A DNA stretch of 64,000 nt from contig NZ_CANNDS010000001.1 in the NCBI RefSeq assembly GCF_947503415.1, positions 1,770,501-1,834,500 on the forward strand. Direction: 5' to 3'. Of the stretch, positions 8,527 to 17,466 are shown in pieces (position 1 is the first letter of the stretch; each line of letters begins with the position of its first letter). The translations under genes and the position numbers were made by a program. The stretch is from an uncultured Tateyamaria sp. (GTDB lineage: Bacteria; Pseudomonadota; Alphaproteobacteria; Rhodobacterales; Rhodobacteraceae). A model generated the notes under the pieces. It did not search any database. It worked only from the letters and a program-made list of their open reading frames with translations, and was not told the origin of the DNA.

Positions 8527-9468
8527 ATGCAGAATTGGCCCAAAATCCATGACGCGATGCAGCATGTGGACATCGTCCTGTTCGATCAGTTCTCGAACCA
8601 CTGCCTCGCCAATTTTGTCGAACCCCTGAGAGCCGCTAATGGTTTTGCCCGGACTGCACAATATCAATGGCGCTTCCTGTCATTGAATGGTGCTCCTGTC
8701 GTCAGTTCGAGCGGTCTGCAGATTGCGCCTCATGCGGCGTTAAGCGCGTCGGAGGGGCCTGCGCTGATGTTGATGCCGTCATATGGCATTCGTGAGTTGG
8801 ACCGGCCCGACGTTGTGCGCGCTATCAGGCGCGCGGCCGCTAACGCGGAGATCGTCGGCGGGTTCGACACCGGGTCATGGTTGCTTGGCCGCGCAGGCCT
8901 TCTTGATGGCTATAGCGCGACCTTGCATTGGGACTTGCTTGACGCCTTCGCAGAGGCGTTTCCCGATGTGGATACGGCACGCCGACGCTATGTCGTAGAT
9001 CGGGATCGCATCACATGTTCCGGCGCAATGGCAGCGTTTGATCTGGTGATGTATCTGATCGCCTCGGCACATGGGCCCGACGTTGCACTGAATGTCGCGC
9101 AACTGTTTATGTCGCGAGATGCGGTGCCGCCGTTGGGGCCAATCCCGGCAACGCGCATGGTTGGACGCGCCGTGTCATTGATGCAGGACAACATCGAGGT
9201 GCCGCTTTCGATCCCGGATATCGCGCGTCGGGTGGGGTGCACGCAAAAGACGCTGGAGCTGCGCATGCGTGCCACGTTGGGGATGACGCCCGCAGCAACC
9301 TATCGCCGGCAGCGTCTGAATGCGGCGATGCGGCTGGTTCAGGGAACCGAATTGCCAGTGGCCGAGATTGCAAGCAGATGTGGATATGAAAACGCGAGTG
9401 CAATGACCCGCGCGTTCAAATCCGTTTTTGGACAAAGCCCTCATGCGATGCGGCAAGACGGCCTTTAG
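8527..9468 (+). CDS. GlxA-family (DJ-1/PfpI plus AraC) transcriptional regulator, CdhR-like
   Basis: The 313-residue protein has an N-terminal DJ-1/PfpI-like domain (about 10-180, with VDIVLFDQFSN and EIVGGFDTGSWLLGRAGLLDG) and a C-terminal AraC domain (about 215-310, with VPLSIPDIARRVGCTQKTLE and PVAEIASRCGYENASAMTRA). The nucleophile-elbow position appears to be Asp instead of Cys, as in non-enzymatic sensor members. The layout resembles regulators of carnitine and glycine betaine catabolism (CdhR, GbdR). It is divergent from the acyl-CoA dehydrogenase operon across 77 nt and probably controls it. ATG 8527 was chosen; no strong ribosome-binding site was seen. Its stop shares TTAG with the convergent RND gene. 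Confidence 0.85.
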   Translation: MQNWPKIHDAMQHVDIVLFDQFSNHCLANFVEPLRAANGFARTAQYQWRFLSLNGAPVVSSSGLQIAPHAALSASEGPALMLMPSYGIRELDRPDVVRAIRRAAANAEIVGGFDTGSWLLGRAGLLDGYSATLHWDLLDAFAEAFPDVDTARRRYVVDRDRITCSGAMAAFDLVMYLIASAHGPDVALNVAQLFMSRDAVPPLGPIPATRMVGRAVSLMQDNIEVPLSIPDIARRVGCTQKTLELRMRATLGMTPAATYRRQRLNAAMRLVQGTELPVAEIASRCGYENASAMTRAFKSVFGQSPHAMRQDGL

Positions 9469-12400
9469 CCGGTGGCAGGTTCCGCCGCGTCTTCGGACGC
9501 AGTCTTCTTGGTGTTCCCGGGGAAAATACGGCGCAGGGCGACGTAAAAGACCGGTGTGAAGAATAGCCCCAGGAAGGTCACGCCGGACATCCCAAAGAAC
9601 ACGGCCGTCCCAAGGGCTTGCCGCATTTCGGCTCCGGGACCTGTTGCAATCATCAACGGAACGACGCCGAGGATAAAGGCAAAGGCCGTCATAAGGATCG
9701 GGCGGAGCCGAAGCGCACAGGCATCGACCGCAGCTTGTGCTGGCGTCATGCCCTTTTCTTCCTGCGCTTGCTTGGCGAATTCCACAATCAAGATTGCATT
9801 TTTCGCGGATAGCCCGACAAGCACAATCAACCCAACTTGCGTCAGGATGTTGTTGTCCATGCCGCGTAGCATTACGCCCGACAGCGCGGACAGTACGGCC
9901 AAGGGTACAATGAGGATAATGGCCATGGGCAAGACCCAACTTTCATACAGGGCAGCCAGAAACAGGAAGGCGAACAGGACCGAGAAGGCGAAGATATAGC
10001 TGGCCGTGTTCCCCTGATTGCGCTCTTGCAATGCAAGTTCGGTCCACTCGTATTCGATTCCCGGCGGCATGATTTGCTCCGCCAATTTCTCCATCGCGAT
10101 CAGCGCCTCACCGGTAGAGACGCCAGCACCGGCATTGCCTTGGATCGGGACGGACACCAGTTGATTGTAGCGCTGGACAAGGGCTGGACCGGCCGTATCA
10201 ACGACAGATACGAGCGTGCCCAACGGCACAAGCCCACCGGTCGCCGTGCGGACGCGAAGCGAGCGGATGTCTTCCTCTTCCAGTCGGAACTGCTGGTCGG
10301 CTTGGGCACGCACCTGGAACAGCCGACCGAAGGCGTTGAAATCGTTCACATAGGCGGAGCCGAGGTTGATCGACAATGTCTCGAAGATTTCTCCGATCGG
10401 GACGTTCAGCATCTGCGCGCGCACCCTGTCGATCTCGAGATAGACCTGTGGCGAACTGGCTGAGAAGGTGGTGAAAACGCCAGTGACCTTGTCCGATTGC
10501 TGCGATGCACCCATGAGCGCGTAGGCCGTGTTCAGAACACGCCCCATGTCCGAGCTTTCCGTATCTTGCAGTTGCAGCTTGAACCCACCGCCGGTGCCCA
10601 CACCACGAACCGCAGGGGGTGCGATCGCGATGATGAACGCCTCGCGAATGGACTGCATTCGCCCAAACAACTGCCCCACGATGGCATTTGCATTCAGCCC
10701 GCTTTCAAGTCGATCCTCGAATGGCTGGAAGGTGGTAAAGATCACGCCTTGGTTGCTGGCATTCGTGAACGTAGCGCCCGAGAAACCCGCAAAGGCCACG
10801 GCATTGCTGACCCCCGGCGTTTCGCGCGCGATGTCGGTCGCCTGCCGGATGATGGCATCCGTCCGGTCAAGGGAAGCACCTTCCGGCAATTGCACTACGA
10901 CGATGGCGTAGCCTTGGTCCGCATCAGGAATAAATCCCGTCGGCACCTGTTCATTAACCCAATACGCACTGCCCAGAAGGACGACAAATGCCAAGAGGGC
11001 CACGCCGATCATGCCCCATGTCCCAACCAGCACTCGCACGATGGCGGTATAGCCCCGCGTCATCGCGTCAAAGCCGCTGTTGAATGCGCCTGCGAAAAAA
11101 CCGCCCATGCGCACCAATGGATTGCGCGATGGCTCATCGCTGCGCGGTTTCAGCAACACGGCGGCAAGTGCTGGCGACAGGCTAAGCGAATTGATACTTG
11201 AGATGACCGTTGCGACCGAAATTGTCACCGCGAATTGTCTGTAGAATTGTCCGGTGATCCCCGGCACCAGCGCGGCCGGAACAAAGACGGCAATCAGCAC
11301 CAGAGACGTACCGATGATAGCGCTTTGTACCTCGTCCATGGTGCGGGCGGACGCCTCGCGCGGTGTCATGCCGTTGTCGATGTTACGTTCGACATTTTCG
11401 ACCACAACGATGGCGTCATCGACCACGATACCGATGGCAAGGATCAGGCCGAACAGCGTCAGCAGGTTCAGTGTGTATCCCAGGGCCAGCATCACAGCGA
11501 ATGTGCCGATCAACGAAACCGGCACGGCCAGCAAGGGGATGATCGCCGTTCGCCAACTTTGCAGGAACACGAGGATCACGAAAACGACCAGCAGCACAGC
11601 CTCAAACAGTGTCTTGTAGACGGCATCGATGGAGGCGCTGATGAATTCGGTTGGATTGTAAACGACGCGGTATTCCAGACCTTGCGGAAAATCCTCGGCC
11701 AACTCATCCATAGTGGCCCGCACTTCGGCGGCCGTGGCAAGGGCATTTGATCCCGGTCGCTGAAAAATGCCCAAGGCCACAGCGGGCTTGTTGTCGAGAT
11801 AGGAGTTCGTCACGTAGGATCGCGCACCGATTTCAACTCGCGCCACGTCACGCACGCGCACGACACGTCCATCATCGGACGCCTTGACGATGACCCTGCC
11901 AAATTCGCGCGGATCTTCGAGCCTGCCCTGAGTCGTGACAGACACCTGAAACGCATTGGCTGATTGGTTGGGTGGCGCGCCAAGTGATCCGCCGGACACC
12001 TGCACATTTTGTTCGCGCAACGCTGCCACGACATCCGCCGCGGTCAGTCCAAGCGACGTCAACTTGTCTGGATCAAGCCAGACGCGGGCTGAAAACTCGC
12101 GCTCACCAAAGATCTGGAGATCGCCAACACCGTCCAGCCGCACCAACCTGTCGCGAACACGTGCCCGTGAATAGTTCGAGACGTAAAGCTGTCCGAACGT
12201 CTCGTCCGGCGACAGCATGTGCACCACCATCATCAGGTCAGGCGAGGATTTGGTGGTCGTGACACCCAATGCCCGCACTTCCTGCGGCAGGCGCGGCTCG
12301 GCAATGGCGACACGATTTTGCACAAGGACCTGCGCGGTATCCAGATCGGTGCCCAGATCAAAGGTGATCGTCAGGCTCATCGATCCGTCAGCGGTTGAAT

Positions 12401-12641
12401 AGGACGACAGGTACAGCATCCCCTCAACGCCGTTGATCTCTTGTTCAAGCGGTGTTGCAACGGTGTTGGCAATCGTGGCCGCGTCTGCGCCGGGGTAAGA
12501 GGCGCGCACGACAATCGAGGGCGGCGCGATCTCGGGGTATTGCTCGATCGGCAGTTGATAGTACGAGATCATGCCCACGATGGTCATGATCACAGACACG
12601 ACGACGGCAAAAATGGGGCGGCTGACGAAAAAACGGCCCAT
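9465..12641 (-). CDS. RND efflux permease, AcrB/HAE1 type
   Basis: This is an inner-membrane proton/drug antiporter of 1058 residues, the usual AcrB length. It begins with the standard MGRFFVSRPIFA and has 12 expected membrane segments with two large periplasmic loops. The proton-relay Asp pair is intact (D408 and D409 in GIVVDDAIVVVENVERN), as is the later Lys motif GLSAKNAILIVEFAK. ATG 12641 lies one nucleotide after the stop of the adaptor gene, so the two are translationally coupled. No outer-membrane channel gene follows, so a TolC homologue elsewhere is needed. Substrates cannot be read from sequence. Confidence 0.95.
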   Translation of the reverse strand: MGRFFVSRPIFAVVVSVIMTIVGMISYYQLPIEQYPEIAPPSIVVRASYPGADAATIANTVATPLEQEINGVEGMLYLSSYSTADGSMSLTITFDLGTDLDTAQVLVQNRVAIAEPRLPQEVRALGVTTTKSSPDLMMVVHMLSPDETFGQLYVSNYSRARVRDRLVRLDGVGDLQIFGEREFSARVWLDPDKLTSLGLTAADVVAALREQNVQVSGGSLGAPPNQSANAFQVSVTTQGRLEDPREFGRVIVKASDDGRVVRVRDVARVEIGARSYVTNSYLDNKPAVALGIFQRPGSNALATAAEVRATMDELAEDFPQGLEYRVVYNPTEFISASIDAVYKTLFEAVLLVVFVILVFLQSWRTAIIPLLAVPVSLIGTFAVMLALGYTLNLLTLFGLILAIGIVVDDAIVVVENVERNIDNGMTPREASARTMDEVQSAIIGTSLVLIAVFVPAALVPGITGQFYRQFAVTISVATVISSINSLSLSPALAAVLLKPRSDEPSRNPLVRMGGFFAGAFNSGFDAMTRGYTAIVRVLVGTWGMIGVALLAFVVLLGSAYWVNEQVPTGFIPDADQGYAIVVVQLPEGASLDRTDAIIRQATDIARETPGVSNAVAFAGFSGATFTNASNQGVIFTTFQPFEDRLESGLNANAIVGQLFGRMQSIREAFIIAIAPPAVRGVGTGGGFKLQLQDTESSDMGRVLNTAYALMGASQQSDKVTGVFTTFSASSPQVYLEIDRVRAQMLNVPIGEIFETLSINLGSAYVNDFNAFGRLFQVRAQADQQFRLEEEDIRSLRVRTATGGLVPLGTLVSVVDTAGPALVQRYNQLVSVPIQGNAGAGVSTGEALIAMEKLAEQIMPPGIEYEWTELALQERNQGNTASYIFAFSVLFAFLFLAALYESWVLPMAIILIVPLAVLSALSGVMLRGMDNNILTQVGLIVLVGLSAKNAILIVEFAKQAQEEKGMTPAQAAVDACALRLRPILMTAFAFILGVVPLMIATGPGAEMRQALGTAVFFGMSGVTFLGLFFTPVFYVALRRIFPGNTKKTASEDAAEPATG

Positions 12642-12642
12642 C

Positions 12643-13767
12643 CTAGTTTTCCGCGACCAGCGGCAGGTCCACCTTCTCGGGGTTAACCGTTGTACCCGGT
12701 CGGGCACTGACCAGCCCGTCAATCACGATGGTTTCTGTGCCGTCCATGCCCTCGCGGATGACGCGATACCCGTCAATGCGGGGACCGGGCCGTACAGGTA
12801 GCGGTGTAACCAGACCCTCGCCGTCGACAGTCATTACCAATCGCCGGTTCTGATCGGCAACGATGGCGCGGTCCGGCACGAGGATGCCTTCATACGGCAG
12901 GGAACCGGGCACGTTGACACGTCCGAACAGCCCGGGTGTTAGGAGCTCATTGGGGTTTTCCAGAACAGCGCGGACGCGCATTGTGCCGGTTTCGGCATCA
13001 ATGCGGTTCTCCGAAAAATCAAGATAGCCAGATTGTGGTGGAATCTGGCGATCCGACAAGGTCACCTTGACCTCCAAAGCGCCGCCGCCTTCTTGCAGCG
13101 CTTCGCCACGGGTGCGGGCGTCACGCGCATAGGCCAGGAAGTACCGCTCGTCGATATCGAAGAAGAAGTAAATCGGGTCTTTTGACACAATGGACGTCAA
13201 TTCCGTCTGGTCGGCAGACACAAGGTTGCCGGGGTCGATCTGCGCCCGGTCAACACGGCCCGCCATCGGAGCACGGATTTCCGAGAACTCCAGATCAAGT
13301 TCAGCAAGCTCCACGGCGGCGCGCGCCTGCTCCAACGCACCCTGCGCGGCCAGAAACGCTTCGCGACGTTCATCCAGAACACTTTGCGGGATCGTCCCGT
13401 TGCCGATCAACGCCCGTGCGCGCTCGAGCTGCTCCGACGCAAAATCAAAGGTCGCATCCGCCACATCGATCTGTGCCTGCGCTTGACGCAAAGCAGTCTG
13501 AAACTGACGTTGATCGATTGTAAAAAGCAGTTGATCCTTTTCGACCAGCGAACCGTCATCGAAATGCACTTCTTCGAGGTATCCGGAGACGCGCGACCTG
13601 ACGATCACCTCGGACTGCGCTTCGAACCTGCCGACAAATTCATCATCTTCTACAATCGTCTTAACAACCGGGTTGGCCACTGTAACGGTCGGCGGTCCCT
13701 GCTGTGCAATTGTGGCCGTGCCAAGAGTTGCAGCCAAAAGAAAAGCGAGACACGCTAGATGCTTCAT
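12643..13767 (-). CDS. RND efflux periplasmic adaptor (membrane fusion protein)
   Basis: This 374-residue adaptor links the RND permease to the outer-membrane channel. It has a signal peptide (MKHLACLAFLLAATLGTATIA), a first lipoyl half-motif (VIVRSRVSGYLEEVHFDDG), a helical hairpin at about 85-150 (ALRQAQAQIDVADATFDFA), a second lipoyl half (IRAPMAGRVDRAQIDPG) and beta-barrel domains. ATG 13767 gives the correct signal peptide; longer frames do not. It heads the operon with the permease. A perfect 6+6 inverted repeat lies 20 nt upstream (13788-13804) and may be a repressor site, although no repressor gene is adjacent. Confidence 0.92.
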   Translation of the reverse strand: MKHLACLAFLLAATLGTATIAQQGPPTVTVANPVVKTIVEDDEFVGRFEAQSEVIVRSRVSGYLEEVHFDDGSLVEKDQLLFTIDQRQFQTALRQAQAQIDVADATFDFASEQLERARALIGNGTIPQSVLDERREAFLAAQGALEQARAAVELAELDLEFSEIRAPMAGRVDRAQIDPGNLVSADQTELTSIVSKDPIYFFFDIDERYFLAYARDARTRGEALQEGGGALEVKVTLSDRQIPPQSGYLDFSENRIDAETGTMRVRAVLENPNELLTPGLFGRVNVPGSLPYEGILVPDRAIVADQNRRLVMTVDGEGLVTPLPVRPGPRIDGYRVIREGMDGTETIVIDGLVSARPGTTVNPEKVDLPLVAEN

Positions 13768-13787
13768 GGAAACCGTCCTGATTATTT

Positions 13788-13804
13788 GGTTCGACCTGCG
13801 AACC
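13788..13804. promoter_or_regulatory. Palindromic operator candidate of the RND operon
   Basis: GGTTCG (13788-13793), spacer ACCTG and CGAACC (13799-13804) form a perfect inverted repeat 20 nt before the adaptor ATG, in the 213-nt divergent gap to the peroxidase gene. TetR- or MarR-type repressors of RND pumps often bind such sites. No regulator gene is adjacent. Confidence 0.45.
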
Positions 13805-13980
13805 TCAAGTGACTTAGATGTCATGCGTTGGCATTCAACCGAGTCAGTTTATTGGAGCAGACCAGAAGTTGACGGGAGATGTCTACGCTTTCTTTCAGGT
13901 TGTGCCGAAGATGTGCGCTTGAGTTCGCCGGTGTGGTTAGAAAGTACAACTTTACCTAGCAATGACGTGTCGATTGTCAG

Positions 13981-15582
13981 ATGATCCGTGTATTCAGTCT
14001 TTCAAATTTTGAGCACATTATGTCCATTCTTCCCTATTCCGCCCAAAAGGCGATTTTTTCCGTTATCGAAGCCATCCCGTTTGCAGCCAGGCTGGTGAAC
14101 CGCTGGGCAATCAATCGTATCGTCAATCGCGCGCGTCCCCGCCCGCATCCGCTGAGCACAGAGCGGGATTATGTCTGGTGGGGTGGGTTGACCGACCGCC
14201 GGTGGAGCGGGCGGCACTTGCCACCCCGACCACGTCCGAATGCTCCCGATCCGGACGCGCTGGCGGATCTGTTCCGTCGCCGTGATGGAATGCAGCGTAT
14301 GTGTCCCAAATCGACCTGCTTGTTTCCAGCTTTCGCGCAATATCTCACGGATGGATTTATCCGCACAGAATCCGAAGACCTTGTGCCCGACGGTGAAGAT
14401 CCGCTGCATCGCCTCAAGCGAAATACGTCCAATCACGAGATTGATCTTTGCCCACTCTATGGCCGGACGCGCGCGCAGACCTTGGCGTTGCGGTTGCGGT
14501 CAGAAGACAAGGGCCGCAAGGGCCGCCTCGCCTCCCAAATGATCAACGGAGAGGATTACGCGCCCTTCCTTTACAAAGACGGCAAGGTGGATCCGCATTT
14601 CGAAGTGCTTGATCCACCTCTGGGTCAAAGCACCTTGGACGACACGCGCCGTGCCACCCTTTTTGCATTTGGCGGGGATCGGGCCAATTCCGTTCCGCAG
14701 GTGTCCATGCTGAACACATTGTTCTTGCGCGAACACAACCGCCTCGCGTCCGAAATCGAAATGGAATATCCCGATTGGGACGATGACCGGGTGTTCGAAA
14801 CGGCACGCAACACCGTCATCGTCATGTTCATCAAGATCGTGGTCGAGGATTACATCAACCACATCTCGCCACTGCCGTTTAACCTGCGTGCGGATCCTTC
14901 GGTGGCATGGCCCGCCCCGTGGAACAAGCCCAACTGGATCACGACCGAGTTCAGCTTGCTGTACCGGTGGCACGCGCTGATCCCGGACGCGCTGAAATGG
15001 GGAGGCGAGGCGCGGCCCGTCCACACAACTATCATGAACAATGCGCTGCTGATCGATGATGGTTTGTTGGCGGCATTTGAAGGCATTTGCGACACGCAGG
15101 CCGCAGAACTTGGGCCTAGGAACACTGCAGACGCGCTTTTGCACATCGAGGTGGCGTCGATCAAACAGGACCGCGACTGCGCACTCGCCAGTTTTTCCGA
15201 CTATTGCGACTATATGGGCCAGACGCGCCCTGCCAGTTTCGAGGCAATCTCGTCCGATCCAGATGTGGCGAGCATGTTGCAGGACTTCTATGAAGGCCCA
15301 AGAGATGTGGATTTCCACGTTGGGCTCTTTTGCGAAGATCGCGTGCCTAACAGCCCGTTGCCAAGCCTCGTTCTGAAATTCGTGGCGCTTGATGCGTTTA
15401 GCCAGGCGCTGACCAATCCGCTTCTGTCAAAGCACGTATTCAAGCGCGAGACCTTCTCCGGGCCTGGATGGAGAGCCATCAATCGGACCGAAACCTTGCG
15501 CGATGTAGTGGATCGGAATGTCGAGGGCGGGGCAGGCGATACCTTTATCGCGATGACGCGACCTGAGTGGCGTCCCGAGTGA
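13981..15582 (+). CDS. Animal-type haem peroxidase, cyclooxygenase-like
   Basis: The 533-residue protein aligns by eye with the catalytic domain of prostaglandin H synthase. Matches include FAQYLTDGF (118-126), DLCPLYGRT, MINGEDYAP, FLREHNRLA (248-256) followed by YPDWDDDRVFETAR, KIVVEDYINHIS, and EFSLLYRWHALIPD (323-336). Y328 and H331 fall on COX Tyr385 and the proximal haem ligand His388, Q120 on Gln203, and a Ser in AFSQAL on Ser530. The distal His207 position is D124. EGF and membrane-binding domains are absent and no signal peptide is clear. ATG 13981 or an internal ATG at 14020 may be the start. The gene stands alone and overlaps the convergent racemase gene by 38 nt. Confidence 0.85.
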   Translation: MIRVFSLSNFEHIMSILPYSAQKAIFSVIEAIPFAARLVNRWAINRIVNRARPRPHPLSTERDYVWWGGLTDRRWSGRHLPPRPRPNAPDPDALADLFRRRDGMQRMCPKSTCLFPAFAQYLTDGFIRTESEDLVPDGEDPLHRLKRNTSNHEIDLCPLYGRTRAQTLALRLRSEDKGRKGRLASQMINGEDYAPFLYKDGKVDPHFEVLDPPLGQSTLDDTRRATLFAFGGDRANSVPQVSMLNTLFLREHNRLASEIEMEYPDWDDDRVFETARNTVIVMFIKIVVEDYINHISPLPFNLRADPSVAWPAPWNKPNWITTEFSLLYRWHALIPDALKWGGEARPVHTTIMNNALLIDDGLLAAFEGICDTQAAELGPRNTADALLHIEVASIKQDRDCALASFSDYCDYMGQTRPASFEAISSDPDVASMLQDFYEGPRDVDFHVGLFCEDRVPNSPLPSLVLKFVALDAFSQALTNPLLSKHVFKRETFSGPGWRAINRTETLRDVVDRNVEGGAGDTFIAMTRPEWRPE

Positions 15583-16306
15583 CCAGTCGATATGGCAAGT
15601 GGTCCGGCAATGCCGTGCTGGCCAGACGTGCCATGTGCCATGCAAGGACCAAGTTGCTCGATAGCACGGGAATGCCAAGCTTAGCTTCGATGGCTGGGAT
15701 AGCGTCCAATGTGCGCAGATTGGTGCAGGACAGGAACAGCGCATCGATTTCTGGTGTTTGGCCCAGTGCTATGCCTGCATCAATTAAGGAGGCCCCAGCG
15801 ATCCGCACCACACGTTCTTCGACCGGTTCGTCGAAACTGGCAAAGGCTGTGACGTCAATATCCGACGCAGCCAATACAGTTCGCAGCTTGTCAGACACGG
15901 ACGCGATATAGGGGCTGAGCAGACCTAACCGCGCCACGCCGAGATGTCGGCAAGCTGCGATCAAGGCGCTGACGGGCTCGGTCACATGGTCCGTCGGCGT
16001 GCCTGCCAGAACAAGATCGGCGATGTTTGGCGCGCCTATCTCTGCTGTACCGGAGGTGCATCCATACGCAACGCAAGCCATGCGCGCCCCGCGCGGAAAC
16101 AAGGCTGCGGAAGCCGTCAGATTTCCGGCCGTCTCCTGCAAGGTCTCAGATGTGACCGACGTACCCGATGGGACACGGCTGACCATATATTCCAAGTCGC
16201 GCGGCAAAAGGCGGCGCATGTCCCGCTCAATTGTCTCGTCAGCTTGCAATGCGATTATGCCAACCTGCGTTGGGCGGCGGATATCGATATCATACGCAAC
16301 ACTCAT
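15545..16306 (-). CDS. Asp/Glu racemase superfamily protein (maleate isomerase-like)
   Basis: This 253-residue protein of the Asp/Glu racemase superfamily has both cysteine sites: C83 in AYGCTSG and C194 in LSCTNLRT. Such pairs serve racemases, maleate cis-trans isomerases and arylmalonate decarboxylases. It is the last gene of a three-gene operon after a diaminopropionate ammonia-lyase-like gene and an M24 hydrolase. The ATG at 16306 overlaps the hydrolase stop as ATGA. The gene also resembles EutA of ectoine-degradation clusters. A role in stereochemical conversion of the operon's substrate is inference. Its 3' end runs 38 nt into the convergent peroxidase gene. Confidence 0.8.
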   Translation of the reverse strand: MSVAYDIDIRRPTQVGIIALQADETIERDMRRLLPRDLEYMVSRVPSGTSVTSETLQETAGNLTASAALFPRGARMACVAYGCTSGTAEIGAPNIADLVLAGTPTDHVTEPVSALIAACRHLGVARLGLLSPYIASVSDKLRTVLAASDIDVTAFASFDEPVEERVVRIAGASLIDAGIALGQTPEIDALFLSCTNLRTLDAIPAIEAKLGIPVLSSNLVLAWHMARLASTALPDHLPYRLVTRDATQVASSR

Positions 16307-17466
16307 ACCAGAACCCGAATGCTGCGGTCTTGCGGACGTGAGAGCCACTCCGCCCCTTGGTCGCTCACGACGATGTTTTCTTCATGCACCATGATCTGGC
16401 CGCCCTGCAAAGCCACAGATGGTTCGAGTGTCAGCACCATACCGGGCATCAGCGGGGTTTGGTCGGCAGGAACAATGGACGGCCATTCAGTGAGTTGCAT
16501 GCCCAAGCCGTGGCCAAGCCGCCCGGCCTCCATGGCATCTCCGTCGGGGTTTGCAACGCGGTTCATCGCGTGAAAAAGGTCCGAGATGACAGCGCCGGGG
16601 CGGGCCAATTCAAAAGCCATATGCGTGGCATCGACCAGGCGCGCATGTCCGGTCTGCACGGAGGCGCTTGGCGGCCCCACGCTGAAGTTCCGGTCAAAGT
16701 CACAGAAATACCCATCCCGGACGAGGCCCGTGTCCAGCATCAGCACATCACCGGGTACCAGAGGCGCGTCCGTCGCCGGAGAGATCACGTCGCCATAGCC
16801 TCCCTGATCCGACGCGCCCGCAAGGTAGGGCACCCAATCGGCCCCCTCATCCAGACACAACGCCTGAAACCCGCGGAACACCAGGCTCAGGGGCGTTCCT
16901 GCCTGCGCCACTTCTGGCACCCGATCGAATGCGCGATCTGCCACCTGAGCGGCCGCACGGATTTTGGCGATCTCTGCGGGGGATTTGATCAGTCGCAAAC
17001 GCCGCGTGATCTGCGCATCGCTGACAATGCGGCGGGGCAACAACGTACTTTTCAAGGTGCCTAGATCCGCCAAGGGCATGCGCGCGTGGCTCTCCATCGC
17101 GTCGGCCAATCCTATGTTGCCATCGTTTGGAACGACCTCGCGCAGCGTCTCGGCCAATAGGGCAATGCCGTCGTCTTGATAGTTGGGCGATTGCCAGGTT
17201 CTGATGTCGGTGATCCATGTCTGGCCCATCAGATACGCGCCAATCGATGGGATCACCGCAATCGGTGCACCTTCAGCAGGCAGCACGACAAACCATGGGC
17301 GCGTCGGGCTTTCCCAGAACCTGGTCAGAAAGCCTGTGTAGTAACGGACCTCAGGCTCGGTTGTCAGCAACAATGCCGCCAATCCGGCCTCCGCCATCAG
17401 GGCTTGGGCCTTGTTGGTTCGCTCTTGGTACTCCGATGCCGGAAAGCCCCGTGACGCGTCCGTCAT
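16303..17466 (-). CDS. M24-family metallohydrolase (Xaa-Pro peptidase/ectoine hydrolase-like)
   Basis: This 387-residue pita-bread-fold metalloenzyme has an N-terminal creatinase-like domain (about 1-165) and a C-terminal M24 domain. All five dinuclear-metal ligands are visible: D245 and D256 (MLDTG, YFCDFDR), H319 (GHGLGMQ), E348 (LTLEPS) and E362 (MVHEEN). Members cleave Xaa-Pro peptides, creatine or ectoine-type rings. ATG 17466 overlaps the preceding lyase stop as ATGA; upstream sequence in the frame looks non-coding. In this operon it probably hydrolyses an amide or ring to release a diamino acid for the lyase. That role is inference. Confidence 0.88.
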   Translation of the reverse strand: MTDASRGFPASEYQERTNKAQALMAEAGLAALLLTTEPEVRYYTGFLTRFWESPTRPWFVVLPAEGAPIAVIPSIGAYLMGQTWITDIRTWQSPNYQDDGIALLAETLREVVPNDGNIGLADAMESHARMPLADLGTLKSTLLPRRIVSDAQITRRLRLIKSPAEIAKIRAAAQVADRAFDRVPEVAQAGTPLSLVFRGFQALCLDEGADWVPYLAGASDQGGYGDVISPATDAPLVPGDVLMLDTGLVRDGYFCDFDRNFSVGPPSASVQTGHARLVDATHMAFELARPGAVISDLFHAMNRVANPDGDAMEAGRLGHGLGMQLTEWPSIVPADQTPLMPGMVLTLEPSVALQGGQIMVHEENIVVSDQGAEWLSRPQDRSIRVLV

